From Ophiosphaerella korrae (Eukaryota; Ascomycota; Dothideomycetes; Pleosporales; Phaeosphaeriaceae), in assembly GCA_028456385.1 (NCBI GenBank), contig JALNQF010000305.1:1-50435 (forward strand): DNA of 50,435 bases, written 5' to 3'. The translations under genes and the position numbers were made by a program. Of the stretch, positions 35,567 to 47,002 are shown in pieces. The notes under the pieces were generated by a model that had not been told where the DNA came from, made no database searches, and saw only the letters and a list, made by a program, of their open reading frames with translations. Each line of letters opens with the position of its first letter. Position 1 is the stretch's first letter.

Positions 35567-37501
35567 TTACACCATGGCATGAATATGCGGGTAGCTCATG
35601 GTCTCTCGGGAGCTACCCTGAGAGCTTTCCCTACGTTTCTTTTTCGTTTTTACAGGAGCTGCGCGCCTGCTCATTCGCGCTTGCATGTCTTCGGTGCTCA
35701 CCTCGCCCTTCCCTGTCTTTGATTTAAATTTTAACCGCAGCCAGCGGTATACTTGCTTCGCCTTGGTGGACAAGATGGAGTATCCAAAACTCGTGGAGAG
35801 GAAGCCGACGACGGAGAAAAAGGGAACGTGAATAGCGACGAGGGTGATGGCAAAGTTCGAAAATCGAGCGGGCTCGGCGGGCATGTTAGTCATGCCATAG
35901 ACGGAAGCAACAAAGGTGAGAGGCCTGCTTTGGTCAGTGCAGTGCAATTAGGTGTCGTCGGAGACCTACAGGAAGAAAATATTGACTATCGTCAACAACT
36001 GCTGCGAAATCAGTATGGTTGCTTAGAGTTTGTGATTCGTACTCACCTTGATGTTCCTAGACAGCTCGAAAGACTTGCGCGACTCATTGATGCTGGAGCC
36101 AGGGAAGAGGTGCTCTTGTAGAGACTCGATTTCGTGCCGTCTATTGTTGTTTTCGCTCTGGAGGATCCGCAGCTCTTTCATCTCCCGTTCAAATTGCAGA
36201 CGCAGCAGTCGTAGGCGCCGCTTCCATAGGTTATTCCTCGGCGATTCCTCGTGAAGAGGCCAGAGCGTCTTGCTTTTACCTTCCCAGACTTCATCAACAA
36301 AAGTTTCTTCGAACGAGTCAATCATCGACTTGATGCTGTCATTCACGTTGCCAAGCTGCATCATGTCAGGGGAAATCGAATCCACCAACTTGCCCGACTT
36401 ACGATTTGGTAGGCGTGGAAATACCGTCGAGGCCATGTAAATGCCTCGACGTCGAACAACCTCTGGTCTCGCAGCTCCGTGTCAAAAATGAAGCGCAGTG
36501 GCGGGGTAATCAGCTGCGTTATGTGCTTGTGAATCTGCTCATATCGCTTTCGTGCATCGCTGAACTCAGCGAGTAGTGCGTGAAGGAAGGCTTCAGGGCC
36601 ATTTAGATAACGATGGTCGTCCTCGAACACGTCCGTAGTGGCTCTCCAGTCGGGAAAGCACTCCATTTGAAGCACCTGGTCCTTGTCAGCAAATGTAAAC
36701 GAACATGGTCGTCATTCGCACCTGCCACGGCGACCACAAGTCCTGTATCCAGCCGTATTCGGACCGCGCATGTCGTTCCTTGTTCTTGATACGCTGAGGG
36801 GCGTCATCATTCAGCATCAGAGCAACAGCTGCACTGCACCTGAAGAGCGGCATGCGCCCGTCACCAGTGTCCGCGAGCTGCCAGTCCATTGGTTTACAGT
36901 CCTCTCCGGTCATGGTGTAGTACTCAAACTTGAAAAAGAATGTCTTTTAGTGTTTCTCGTCCCTGTAGAAAGCCCGGTACATGTGAGCTGAGGAGTACTC
37001 AGTTTCTACAAGACGTTGGAACAGCTCATCCATGTCAAAATATTCATGCAATGTTAGATGCAAGGCGCCAAATAGAATTGGTGCCGGCTTACGCGCGATA
37101 GTGATGTGGCCCACGGTCTTCTTAGACGCGCTTTGGCCGATGTTACGGATATTGTGCCATATCTTCAACGCCTGGGACATGTTTTGGTTGTCGGTTATGT
37201 CGACCCGCTCCGTGGCTCCGTATGGTCCGATATCGTAGACCTGAAAAAAAGAGTAGTGGGAGCGATCGTCAGCAGTATATACAGCCAAGATGATGTTGAA
37301 GACAAGACTGCTTGGAACTGTCCAAGCAGTCTCGTCCACGGTACCATAATATGCAACAACGTGGACGAGGAACCTGAAAGTGGGGAGGGTAGCGTCTGTA
37401 TTTAGAGTTGTATGCTGCATAGCCGCCGCTACCGAGGTGGACGGCGCAACGCCCGGGACGGCGCAACGCCCGCTCCGAACGCCAAAGTAGCAACCAAACA
37501 T
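35567..37501 (-). pseudogene. CorA-like divalent-cation transporter with an in-frame stop
   Basis: Minus-strand exons, approximate to one base: from about 37,501 (5' end uncertain) to 36722; 36675-36403; 36355-36047; 36001-35970; 35924-35567. Introns are 45-47 nt with good signals (TGCTGAC and CTGAC branch points). The C-terminal part matches fungal CorA-like proteins: F-T-W-P-R-R-Y-F-x-A-Y-Q, a charged coiled region, L-F-P-G-S-S-x-x-E-S-R-K-S, then helix 1 leading to L-T-F-V-A-S-V-Y-G-M-T-N-M (the variant of the CorA G-M-N loop), helix 2, and a basic tail. In the first large exon an in-frame TAA at 36949-36947 separates R-D-E-K-H from K-T-F-F-F-K-F-E-Y-Y. A former CAA codon is likely. Unless RNA editing or an unseen intron bypasses it, the gene is broken. 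It borders the RIP-mutated block. Confidence 0.75.
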
Positions 37502-37549
37502 GAGGCTACAGAGCCACGTATAATAGCTATTACTGCAATATTTTCTGGA

Positions 37550-38060
37550 GTTGAGCTCTATAGGCCTTAATTGATATATATAGCTATCTATATTTAACTA
37601 GTAGCTTGATTACTTAGCTATGACGTGACTGAGATAGCGGTAGAGCTACTGCAGCACCTAATGCCTCTCTGCGACGTTAAGGCTGCGCAGTAGCTCTCTT
37701 TTTTGAGTCTACCTAAGTAGATACCTTAAGGCCGCTCTTCCTACGCTTCTAGGCAGCTTTAAGAGCTTGTTTGAGTCGTTGTTAAGTCCTACGAGCAGCT
37801 ATTCTAGAGGCCTATTCCGCCGCCTTCTTAGCCCTCTTATTCTTACGTACTACTTGAGCTACTACTAAAGTACCTAAAGCTTAGCCTACTTCTACTCCTC
37901 TCGTGTACGAGCTCTCTTAGCTTTCTAGAGTTTCTACTACTCCTCTTCTAGCTCCTACTACTACTAACAATTACGTACTTTCTTTACCTTCTTAAGAGAC
38001 TAGAATATAGCTTTACTATTATACTTATTTGTAAGGTAGACTTTACGCAAGATAGCTCTA
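37550..38060 (-). pseudogene. Decayed transposase C-terminus (coiled, Gln/Lys-rich)
   Basis: The minus frame from about 38,015 down to about 37,790 reads S-K-A-I-F-x-S-L-K-K-V-K-K-V-R, then E-L-E-E-E, K-A-K-R-A-R-T-R-E-E and I-R-G-L-R-R. In-frame TAGs sit where Gln is expected. A charged coiled tail of this kind is usual at the C-terminus of fungal pogo/Fot1-type transposases, but no catalytic part is seen. Mutation here is milder than in the AT-rich core, consistent with a block edge. Confidence 0.35.
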
Positions 38061-38530
38061 GGAGGTGCAACTAGTTAATTAAAAAGAAAGCAAATAGTAG
38101 ATAGAGAGCTAACTAAGAGAGAGGTATCAAAGTTATATATACTAGGTAACTACTTAGTAAGTAGAGTAGTTGCCTAGTAGCTACTAAATCTTTTCGAGTA
38201 GCTAGCTAGAGGGAGTATATTAGTAAGTTTACTTAGTACTCCCTTACACGTCTCTCTCCTTGTTAGAAACTACCCTATCTCGGGTTAGTCTAAGGTAGTT
38301 AGCCCTAGGAGAAGGGTATATAGGCCCTTTAAAGGAATCGCTAGGTAGTTAGCAATTACTCTATCTATTAATACACCCCTTACTATAATCTAATCTCTTG
38401 TACTCTATTATAGCGTTCCTAACCTACTAGTAACTTAGCTTAGCCCTAAGTAACTTAGTTTAATATTATAATTACTCTACCTACGTTGTTCTAGCAAATA
38501 CTATTACAATAAAGAGCTTACTACTATACT

Positions 38531-38894
38531 TATTAGATAAGTTATATAATTAGATACGTAATTAGATACGCGATAGTATATACGTAGAGAAGCGTAATAG
38601 ATTCTAGGTGTACCTAGAATTAACTAATTAGCTTAGCGCATAAGTATAATAATTACTAAGCTACTAACTCTACTATAGCTAAAAGATTATAGCTTTAACT
38701 TTTATAAATAAAGGAATTAAATAAAAGATTTTATATATAAGAAGATAAACTATATTAGTATAACTAATATAATAAAGGAACTTTTACCTTAATAGAATAA
38801 GTACTAAGGATCTAGCTTACTACTATTTTAAGAGACTTAGCTAAGACTACTATAGTATAGATATATAGATAGAGTATAGGGCTAGAGATAGATA
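38531..38894 (+). repeat. Copia LTR, second copy (solo or truncated)
   Basis: Starts TATTAGATAAGTTATATAAT like 8943-9247 and ends at the same GCTAGAGATAGATA. It is about 60 bp longer because of a segment around 38,576-38,645 (with AGATTCTAGGTGTACCTAGA, a near-perfect palindrome) that is absent from the other copy. No copia coding sequence lies next to it and no target duplication could be found. Confidence 0.6.
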
Positions 38895-39683
38895 ATTAGA
38901 GATTAATTAATTAACTTTTTTCTTACTTTAACTTATATCTATTAACTTTATAACTATAATATTAAGAACTAATAATAACTATACTACTTAGCTTATTTAG
39001 CTATAGTTAAGATACGTTATATATAAAATCTAGAATTAAATTAACCTAGCTTTTACTATAGAGCTTATAAAGATATTAGAACTTACTAATTATACTTTAG
39101 CTAGGAATATTAAAGAGTAAATATATTAGTCTAAACTTATAGTAGTAAGTCTTAAAGTATTTAAAAAAGATCTTAAGTATTATAAAACTCTTTCTAAGTA
39201 ATACTAAATTATTAATATATATATAATAAAGAATAGATAAGCTTATAGTATATAATATTATTTATCTAATTATTAGTCTTACTATATTTACTACGTATAT
39301 ATTACTTACTATATTAGTTAATATAATAGTATCTTACTAGCCTAATTTTAATAATAAGTATTAATAAGTATTTAAAATAAGAATATACTTATAAATAGTA
39401 TATTAGCGTACTTAAACTAATAAAGACTATTTCTAGTTAGAATATATAGCTAGCTAAGTATAACTAAGCTACTACTAATATAGAGACTTATTAAGTTATA
39501 GAAATACTATAGATTAATATAGTTACTAATAACTTCTTTTTTATAATTAATAAGCTTTCTCTTATATATAGTAAAGTAATATAAAAAAAAAGCTTAAAAA
39601 AAGTTATAGTTTTTAACCTATAATAACTCTACGAATATATTAGTTAAAAATATAACTAAAAAAGAATATTAAAGAAAATAACG
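38895..39683. other. AT-rich stretch without recognisable gene
   Basis: Heavily mutated, with no motif recognised in either strand. It lies between a copia LTR and the left end of the Fot1-like element. Confidence 0.4.
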
Positions 39684-39789
39684 TACTCTATAGGTTTACT
39701 AGTTATATAGGTTTACTAGTTACTTTTACTAAGCTTTTACTAAAACTACTACTACTATATAATATTATAATAATAATAATATCTATAGC

Positions 39790-41760
39790 CTTTTAATAAA
39801 TATTAGATATAGATTACTCTTTAAGCTATTAAAGGAGACGTATAACTCTTATAGTAATGTACTATAACTATCTATAATATTACTTAGTTAATACTTAGTA
39901 ACTAATATATAAGATAACCTTTATAAGTAGATTATAGGCCTAAATTAATAAATCTTACTAAGCTTAAAGTAGACGTAGTTACTAAGTATATTATTAACCT
40001 TATTAACTATAGCTTTTTCTCTAGGCTTGTAGACGTAGCTAATATAGCTAATTCTTTACGCACTAAGTATAATTTAGGCTAAGTTAGTATAAACTAGCCT
40101 AGTATATTTTTTAAGCGCTACCTTAAGCTTAAAATAAAGTTTAATTATAAGTATAACTATAAAAGAGCTCTCTATAAAGATCTTAATATTATATAAGCTT
40201 AGTTTAAGCTAGTAGATAATACTAAAGCTATATATAGTATCTTAAATAATAATATATAAAACTTTTATAAGACTAGCTTTATAATAGGCTAAATTATAGT
40301 AAGTATAGTTATTATAGTATTAGAGAGACGTTTATAGCTAAAAGTAATCTAACTAAGTAATAAAGAGTAAGTAATAGCTATTATAAGTATTAATATAACT
40401 AAGTAAGCTATTTTAGCCTTTATTATACTTAAAGTATACTACTACCTATTAAGCTAGTATAAAGATAGTAATATACCTTATTACTAGGTTATTAAGGTCT
40501 CTAATAATAGCTAGATAACTAATATATTTAGTTTTATATAGTTAAAGTACTTTAATATATATATATATATATAGACGTATACTATTAAGATAGTACGTTT
40601 ACTTATTATTAATAGCTATAAAAGCTATAACTTACTTAAATTTAAGAAATATAATAAAGATAATAAGATTATTACTCTTTATATACTTATATACGTATTA
40701 TACCTCTTATAGCTACTTAATATAAGCTATTTTACTTCTTTAAAAAAAGGCGTATAGATACTAAATTAAAGTACTTATACGTAGTTAGATTAACTATATT
40801 ACTAAATAAGAGTTCTTACTAGCCTTTAAGCGCGCTTATAATATAGTAATTACTTCTAAGAATATCTAGAGAAAGTTTTAAGGTACTAGATTAGCTTTAT
40901 TTAACTTAGAATAAGTTATATTAATACTTAATATAAAGCTATAACGTATTCTATTAGCGAAGCGGCTATATTACTAAGACGGCTACTCTAAAATATACTA
41001 AAAAATCGAAAATTTAATATCTAATATCTCGACAACTATACTATAATAACTTCTAAAAATTTAATAGATTAAAGATTATATATAAAGTAGTAATCTATAA
41101 AATTTTTAGAACGTATAGCCTAGTTTATTTAATATTATTAATAAAAAAGTGTTTTTTACTGTAGAAAATTTTACTATCTTAAGAACTACTAGGCTGCACG
41201 CTTTAAAAATTTTATAGATTACTACTATATATATAATCTTTAATCTATTAAATTTTTAGAAGTTATTATAGTATAGTTATTAAGATATTAGATGTTAAAT
41301 TTTCGATTTTTTAGTATATTTTAGAGTAGCTATCTTAGTAATATAGCCGCTTTGCTAATAGAATACGTTATACTCTTTTACTACTTTTACTTAATAATAA
41401 CTCCTAGTAGTTATAAACCCTAAGTAATACTCTTAAATTTAGGTTATAATTAACGCTTATAAAAGTAAAGATTTAGAAGTACTTAGATAGCTTACTAACT
41501 TTAATAGTAGAAGCTTTTAAGAAAGTCTTAAAAGAAGTAGTAATTATAGTATATAAGCTAGTACTAGTATAATAAGAGATAGTTAAGCTTAAAGATATAA
41601 ATAAAGCTATAATATAATAAAAGTTATATAAAAGAAAGTAGGTTTAAGTAATAAAAACTTTAATATTTAAAGATAAAGTATACTTAGTTACCTTTAAAGA
41701 CTTTAATACGCGTAGTAATAAGAAGAAGTTAAAAAAGTAAGTAGGTACTAAAGTAAGTAA
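39790..41760 (+). pseudogene. Fot1/pogo-type transposase (RIP-degraded, split by MITE)
   Basis: The frame starts with a helix-turn-helix region (about 39,810-39,900) and a CENP-B-like DNA-binding part (L-R-T-K-Y-N-L-G-x-V near 40,060, then F-F-K-R-Y-L-K-L-K near 40,110, R-A-L-Y-K-D near 40,165). The catalytic domain reads N-F-Y-K-T-S-F-I-I-G near 40,260, and I-I-N-S-Y-K-S-Y near 40,605 (related enzymes: D-G-H-x-S-H, with Asp to Asn and His to Tyr). L-L-x-L-L-N-I-S-Y-F near 40,710 matches the L-Q-P-L-D-V-x-x-F motif. A coiled C-terminus follows the MITE (about 41,500-41,740). At the first catalytic position Tyr stands where Asp is usual, which RIP alone does not readily explain. Confidence 0.82.
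40942..41370. mobile_element. Foldback MITE, copy B (lightly mutated)
   Basis: 429 bp, begins TAACGTATTCTATTAGCGAA and ends TTTGCTAATAGAATACGTTA. Its two arms of about 180 bp are near-perfect inverted copies (e.g. CTAAGACGGCTACTCTAAAA and its complement with one RIP-type change). It keeps several CG and GC sites lost in copy A at 12937-13363, so it gives a better view of the ancestral element. It is inserted in the 3' part of the Fot1-like transposase frame. Confidence 0.82.
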
Positions 41761-41977
41761 ACTATCTTAATAATAGTATATAGTATATAAGAAAATAAAG
41801 TATAATATATATATATATAAATATATAGTAGAAGTAGACTCTAAATAATATTATATTTTACTTTATACTATATAAGGCTAAAGTAAGCTATTTTATACTA
41901 AAATATAGTAGTTTTAGTAAGAACTTAGTAAAAGTAACTAGTAAACCTATATAGCTAGTAAACTTATAGAGTATATT

Positions 41978-44900
41978 ATCTAGTATATTAATATAGGTTA
42001 CTACAATTTTTAATTACTAAGCCTACTAGAGCTAGAATTTAAACTATTTTAAAGACTTTTTTTTAAGTTAACTTTAGAGCTTTAAAGTTTTTTATTTATA
42101 GTATCTATTTTTTATATTTTTTAGTATATATTAGATATATTTAAAAATATTAATATAGTTTAGTTATATATAATTTAAATTATTAAAAGTATAGATATTT
42201 AAAAAAAAAGGTATAAAATTAAACTTTTAATAATAACTTATATTTAATAATAATAACTCTTTAGTATAAATACTTAGTAGAATTAATCTTACTTAGTAAA
42301 TAGTCCTAATAATATATATAGTTATCTATAAATTCTTAACGTATAAGTACTTATTTTTATTTTTTTTCTTATTTTAAAGGATTTTACTTCTATAAAAGTT
42401 ATTTATTATAGAAAATTTCTCTTATTTTTTTTAAATAGTTTAATTTCTAATAAATTTTATACATTTTTAATAAGATTTATATCTAGAATATAAGCTTAAT
42501 AAAGAAAGAGTTTTATCTTATATTACTTAAACTAATTAATAAAAGTAAAAGCTTTATAAATTTAAATTTTTTTTATAAGTTTTTATACCTTAGTATCTTA
42601 CTTAGTAATCTATAACCTTAGATTAAAGTTCTATTAACTAGTTCTTTTCTATTTATAAAAAAATAGTAGAAAATAAAGTTATATAACTTACTTCTTCTAA
42701 TATACTTTTTAATATACTTATTAGGTACTATACTAATTTTATAAGTAAAATTAAGAGATTTAGTATTAATTAGAACCTAAATAAACTCTAGGTTTAATCT
42801 TCTTTATATCTTAATAGCTCTCTATACTTAGATTCTTATTTCTTTATATAATATAATAGCTAATAAGTAAGTACTTATAATATATTTAATAAGAAAATAA
42901 TATAGAAAAGAAATAGAATATTTTAGCCTATTAAAACTTTTTTTAAACTTATCTCTATTTGTTATAGAGACTATTTCTTTTCTAACTTTATTTTTTACTC
43001 TTTTTTTAGTAATATTTAGGCCTAATACCTTTTTATATCTAAATTTTTTTTTATATTAATTTAATTATTTTTTAGCTTTCTAATTTACTTATTATAAAAG
43101 TAAACTTTTTTCTAGTATTTTATTTATTAATTAAGAGCTTTTTACTAGTAATATTAAAAGTATAACTTTTTTACTTAATAAAATATAGTAAGACTATAAT
43201 AGAAATATTAATTTTATTTTTTTAAAAATAATATCTTTTTAGATATCGTAGAACTCTTTATTTAGTATATATTTAATATATTCTACTAATAAAATAAATA
43301 AACTAATAAAATAGATACTTTTTTTTAGTACTATAAATACTATATCTTTAGAAGTTAATAATAAACTTTACTTAGTTCTTTTTACTACTATAATACTATT
43401 ATCTAATTTAGAAGTCTCTTCTTTATCTTCTTAGTATATTTATACGTTATACTTAGTCTTTTTATAGTTTCTATAGTACTATTATCTTAGTTAAGCTTTT
43501 TTCTATTTATTTTTACTATAAAGCTTTTTACTTACCTATATAGCTATAAATACCTTTCTAGCTACTTATATTAATACTTCTCTATACTCTTTAGTCTTAC
43601 TATACTAAATTTACTTTTATTTATATAATTTTTACTTAGTTATTACTTCTAATTACTTTCTAAGCTTTTTTATATAGGCTTTATAAAGAATACTTTTATA
43701 TAGTATTAATTTAGTACTTTTAATAAGCTAGTAAAAGAAGCTTTATATAGTAGTAAGTAATAAAAATAGTTACTTAAGAGCTTTAACTAAGACCTAAATT
43801 TATAAGTATTACTTAGAGTCTTTAACTACTATAGCGTTTCTAGTAGTAAGAGTCTTAGTAAAGTATAAATATAAATATTAAAGTAATCTAGTATACTTTA
43901 TATATTTAAAAGAATAAGTTTTAAAGCTTAAAAAACTTTCTTATAGTTTTACTTAGTAAATATATTAAAAAATATATCTCTAAATACTAGAAAGAAGCTT
44001 TCTTTATTAATATAAAAGAAATATTTTTATACTAAGTCTTATATATACTTAGAGTACTTATACTTTAGTAGTAAAAAGTATACTATATTAAGTAGCTAGA
44101 AGATATATAATAAATAAGCTAGTATATAAAGAGTAAAAATCTTATATTTAAAGTAGTAGTTTTTAAAATCTAAGTTAAAGTAGCTCTTATAGCTATCTAA
44201 AATAAGTAGCTAGTATACTCTTACTTAATATAACTTTATATACGCGTTAAAGTACTTTAACTACTCTAAGCTAAGTATATTAGTTATTTAGCTATTTTCT
44301 AAAACTACAAGCTTCTAATTAAGTAGTATACTTACTTATTTATACTAAGTAAAGATATAGATATATCTTTTATAAATAATAAGTAGTAGAATTATATACT
44401 TTACTATATAGATACTTTAAATTACTATAGTCTACTTATAATTACTACTTTAAATAAGTATAAGCTTTATATACTTCTTTAAGCTTATAATACCTTTTAT
44501 TAACTTAATTATACTTATCTAGAAGCTAATCTTATTAAAGTTATTAATATCTTTATCTTATACTTTATATTTAGCTTTTATCTTTTCTATAAGCTTAAAC
44601 TATATACTAATAACTTTAAGATCTTCTTAGAGTATTCTTTAGTAATCTTTTACTTAGTTAAATACTATTTTTAGCTTATCTAAACGCTTTATAAAGTATA
44701 TAGCCTTGTTCTTACTTATAAGCTTTTTACTCTACTTAGCTAGTAATTTATTAGCTATATTAGTTACTTTATAGAGCTAGAGGGTATATCCTTATTTATT
44801 AAAGTTAAGAATATATTAGATAATTATCTATTCTTTAGTTATAGTAAGATTCTAGTTATTAGCTTATATAGTAGCTTATAGTATAATTCTATTAAGTTTA

Positions 44901-45690
44901 TTAGAAAGTTAATAATAATTAATATTAAAAGCTTTAGTAGCGTATTATTAGCTTTAAAATTAGCTTATAGCTAAAGCTTAAAAAGTAAGCTTAAGTATAC
45001 CTTCTTACTTAGAAATATCTTTTTATTATTATTAAGATATAGTAGTATAGATATAGTATTTATAGTACTAAGAAAAAGTATCTATTTTATTAGTTTATCT
45101 ATTTCGTTAGTAGAATATATTAGTTATCTTTTTTCTCTTAATTTTAACTTAGTAACTTACCTTTCTATTTCCTAGGTAATAGAGAGTAAATTATAATTTT
45201 TTTTTTCTAATTTAATTTATAGTAGCTTTAATAAATCTATAGTCTTTTTTTAAAATAGAAGTAAAAGTAAAAAGAAGTATATTAGAAGAGTAAAGTAAGT
45301 TAACTTTAAGTTTAAATTTTAAGAAGTTTATAGATAATTATTAAAGATATAGAAATAAGATAAGAAAATTAAAATTAGAAATTATTTTATCCTTAATATA
45401 CTAATAGATTAGTAATCTATTTAGTAAGTTTAGCTTATATAATAAAGTTACTACTTTTTTCTATTTAAAATAACTAAATAAGTAGATAATAAATAACTTA
45501 TAAAAATTTAGGTATATAATCTTTAGTAACTTATTATAGACTTAATAAATTAAAATTAAAATTTAATAAGCTAATAAAAAAGTATTATAAAGTTAAATTT
45601 TATAAAAAAAAACAATAATTCCTTAAAATAGTTTAAATCTTAGCTCTAGTAGGCTTAGTAATTAAAAATCGTTATAAGCTATATTAATAT
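41978..45690. mobile_element. Element with about 90-bp inverted ends, family unknown
   Basis: The left end (about 41,978-42,060) contains TCTAGTATATTAATATAG and TTTTTAATTACTAAGCCTAC. The same sequence appears inverted at about 45,615-45,690. The spacing gives an element of about 3.7 kb. Plus-strand frames within it, with TAA read as Gln, are long around 43,700-45,050, so a protein was probably encoded, but no transposase motif could be recognised. The right end matches 1-300 beyond the inverted part, so the boundary there is uncertain. Confidence 0.5.
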
Positions 45691-45907
45691 ACTAGATATT
45701 CTCTTTAAAATTCTTTTATAGTTATATTTTTAACTAATATATTTATAGAGTTATTTTAGGTTAAGAACTTTAACTTTATTTTAAGCTTTTTTTTTATATT
45801 ACTTTACTATAGTTTATAAACTTTTAATACTATAGTTATTTTAAACTTAGTATAACTTAGAAAAAGATAATAAAATAATTCTAAGAGTAAATAATAATAA
45901 CTTATCT
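45691..45907. repeat. Repeat shared with the left end of the window
   Basis: Continues the direct match to about 150-310 of this window (TTCTCTTTAA..., TTTATAGAGTTA...). It ends where the LTR of element 3 begins. Confidence 0.45.
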
Positions 45908-46367
45908 TGTTATAGGCGTAATAAGAGAAATCGAGATAGAACTAATTAGTTTCGACTTAGGTACTAACAAAGTATAGGACGAGTAAGGTAATAACTTTAA
46001 TTAGGAGACTACTTATAACTAGGACACGTAGTAGTAATCTATAATTACATATAAATAGATTAAAGTAATCTATAATAATATATAAATAGATTAAAGTAAT
46101 CTATAGTTATATATAAATAGATTAGTAGTAATCTATAGTATTATATAAATAGATTAGTACAAGTATATAGTTAATAGAATACGTATTATTAAGATAGTAT
46201 TAGTAATTTAATCCTTTAACTATAGAACGCTAATACAAAATAATTATAAGATATCTTCTATTATTTATAGTTATTGTAGATTACTATATAAGCTTTTGTT
46301 ATTACCTTATAATCTACTAATACTCTCTAGTAGTTACTTATAGTTAATAATAGGTAACCCTATTATA
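45908..46367 (+). repeat. 5' LTR of element 3
   Basis: 460 bp, nearly the same length and the same tandem-unit type as the LTR at 47003-47463. It belongs to the subfamily related to, but distinct from, the 473-bp LTRs of element 1. Confidence 0.88.
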
Positions 46368-47002
46368 CTTTACTAATTTAATTATTATAAGAAGTAAAGC
46401 GTAAGTAGCGTATAGTCTAGCTAATACAATAGTAGAAAGTTTAACTAAATAAGTAGCTAAAGTACTTCTAAGTAGTTATAAATTAGATAATATAGTATAG
46501 AAAGTAATTAGAGATTATATAAATAACCTAATCTCTAAAAAAGAAGATATAAAGATAGTAATAAACGCTTTAGAAATATAGAATAAAGAACTATAAGACT
46601 ACTTAAAGTAGAATAAAGTATAAATTAAAGCTATTATTAAAGGTTAGAACTAGATAGAACTAATTACCTAAAGACTAGAGATAAGTATAATAAAGAAACT
46701 ACCTAAGATACTTATACTTAAGAAATTTAATAGAATAAAGAAAAACTTAAAACCTTTTATAGTAGTAGTATAGCTATAGATAAATATATAAGTACTATAC
46801 TTTAATTTAGAAGAAAAGAAAGTAATATATGTTAGAATATACCTTAAAAGAGATATAATAAGATAGTTTAAACTTTACTAGATAGATTATACTATATACG
46901 CCCTAATAATATAGAAGGATAAAACTAAAGCTATTTTTAGAAGTTATAAATACTTTACTAAACAAATAAGAGTAGTATTTAGAGATATAGATATTACCTA
47001 AT
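45908..47002 (+). mobile_element. Chromovirus element 3, 5' end only (cut by element 4)
   Basis: A 460-bp 5' LTR (45908-46367) starts TGTTATAGGCG and ends before CTTTACTAATTTAATTATTA, as in element 1. The U3-like part has four roughly 31-bp tandem units (about 46,031-46,158) of the form AGTAATCTATA...ATAAATAGATTA. Gag sequence collinear with element 1 (1053-1682) follows to 47002, where a minus-strand element interrupts it. The last five bases, CTAAT (46998-47002), would be one half of the target duplication. The rest of element 3 should lie beyond the window. Confidence 0.88.

Larger units (their letters stand above)
39686..41971 (+). mobile_element. Fot1/pogo-type DNA transposon with nested MITE
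   Basis: Inverted ends of about 65 bp: left CTCTATAGGTTTACTAGTTA; the right end is the complement of CTCTATAAGTTTACTAGCTA. Each contains an internal repeat of GGTTTACTAGTTA. TA flanks both ends (39684-39685 and 41972-41973). Without the 429-bp MITE inside it, the length is about 1.86 kb, the usual size of fungal Fot1/Pot2 elements. It encodes a decayed DDE transposase on the plus strand. It directly abuts another inverted-repeat element on the right. Confidence 0.88.

Noticed and set aside
39684..41973. Two separate Fot1-like fragments
   Set aside because: The ends form one inverted pair with TA on both sides, and the coding parts before and after the MITE continue one another.
46031..46158. 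Regular repeat units considered as a CRISPR array
   Set aside because: The units are directly adjacent without unique spacers, lie in an LTR, and the organism is fungal.
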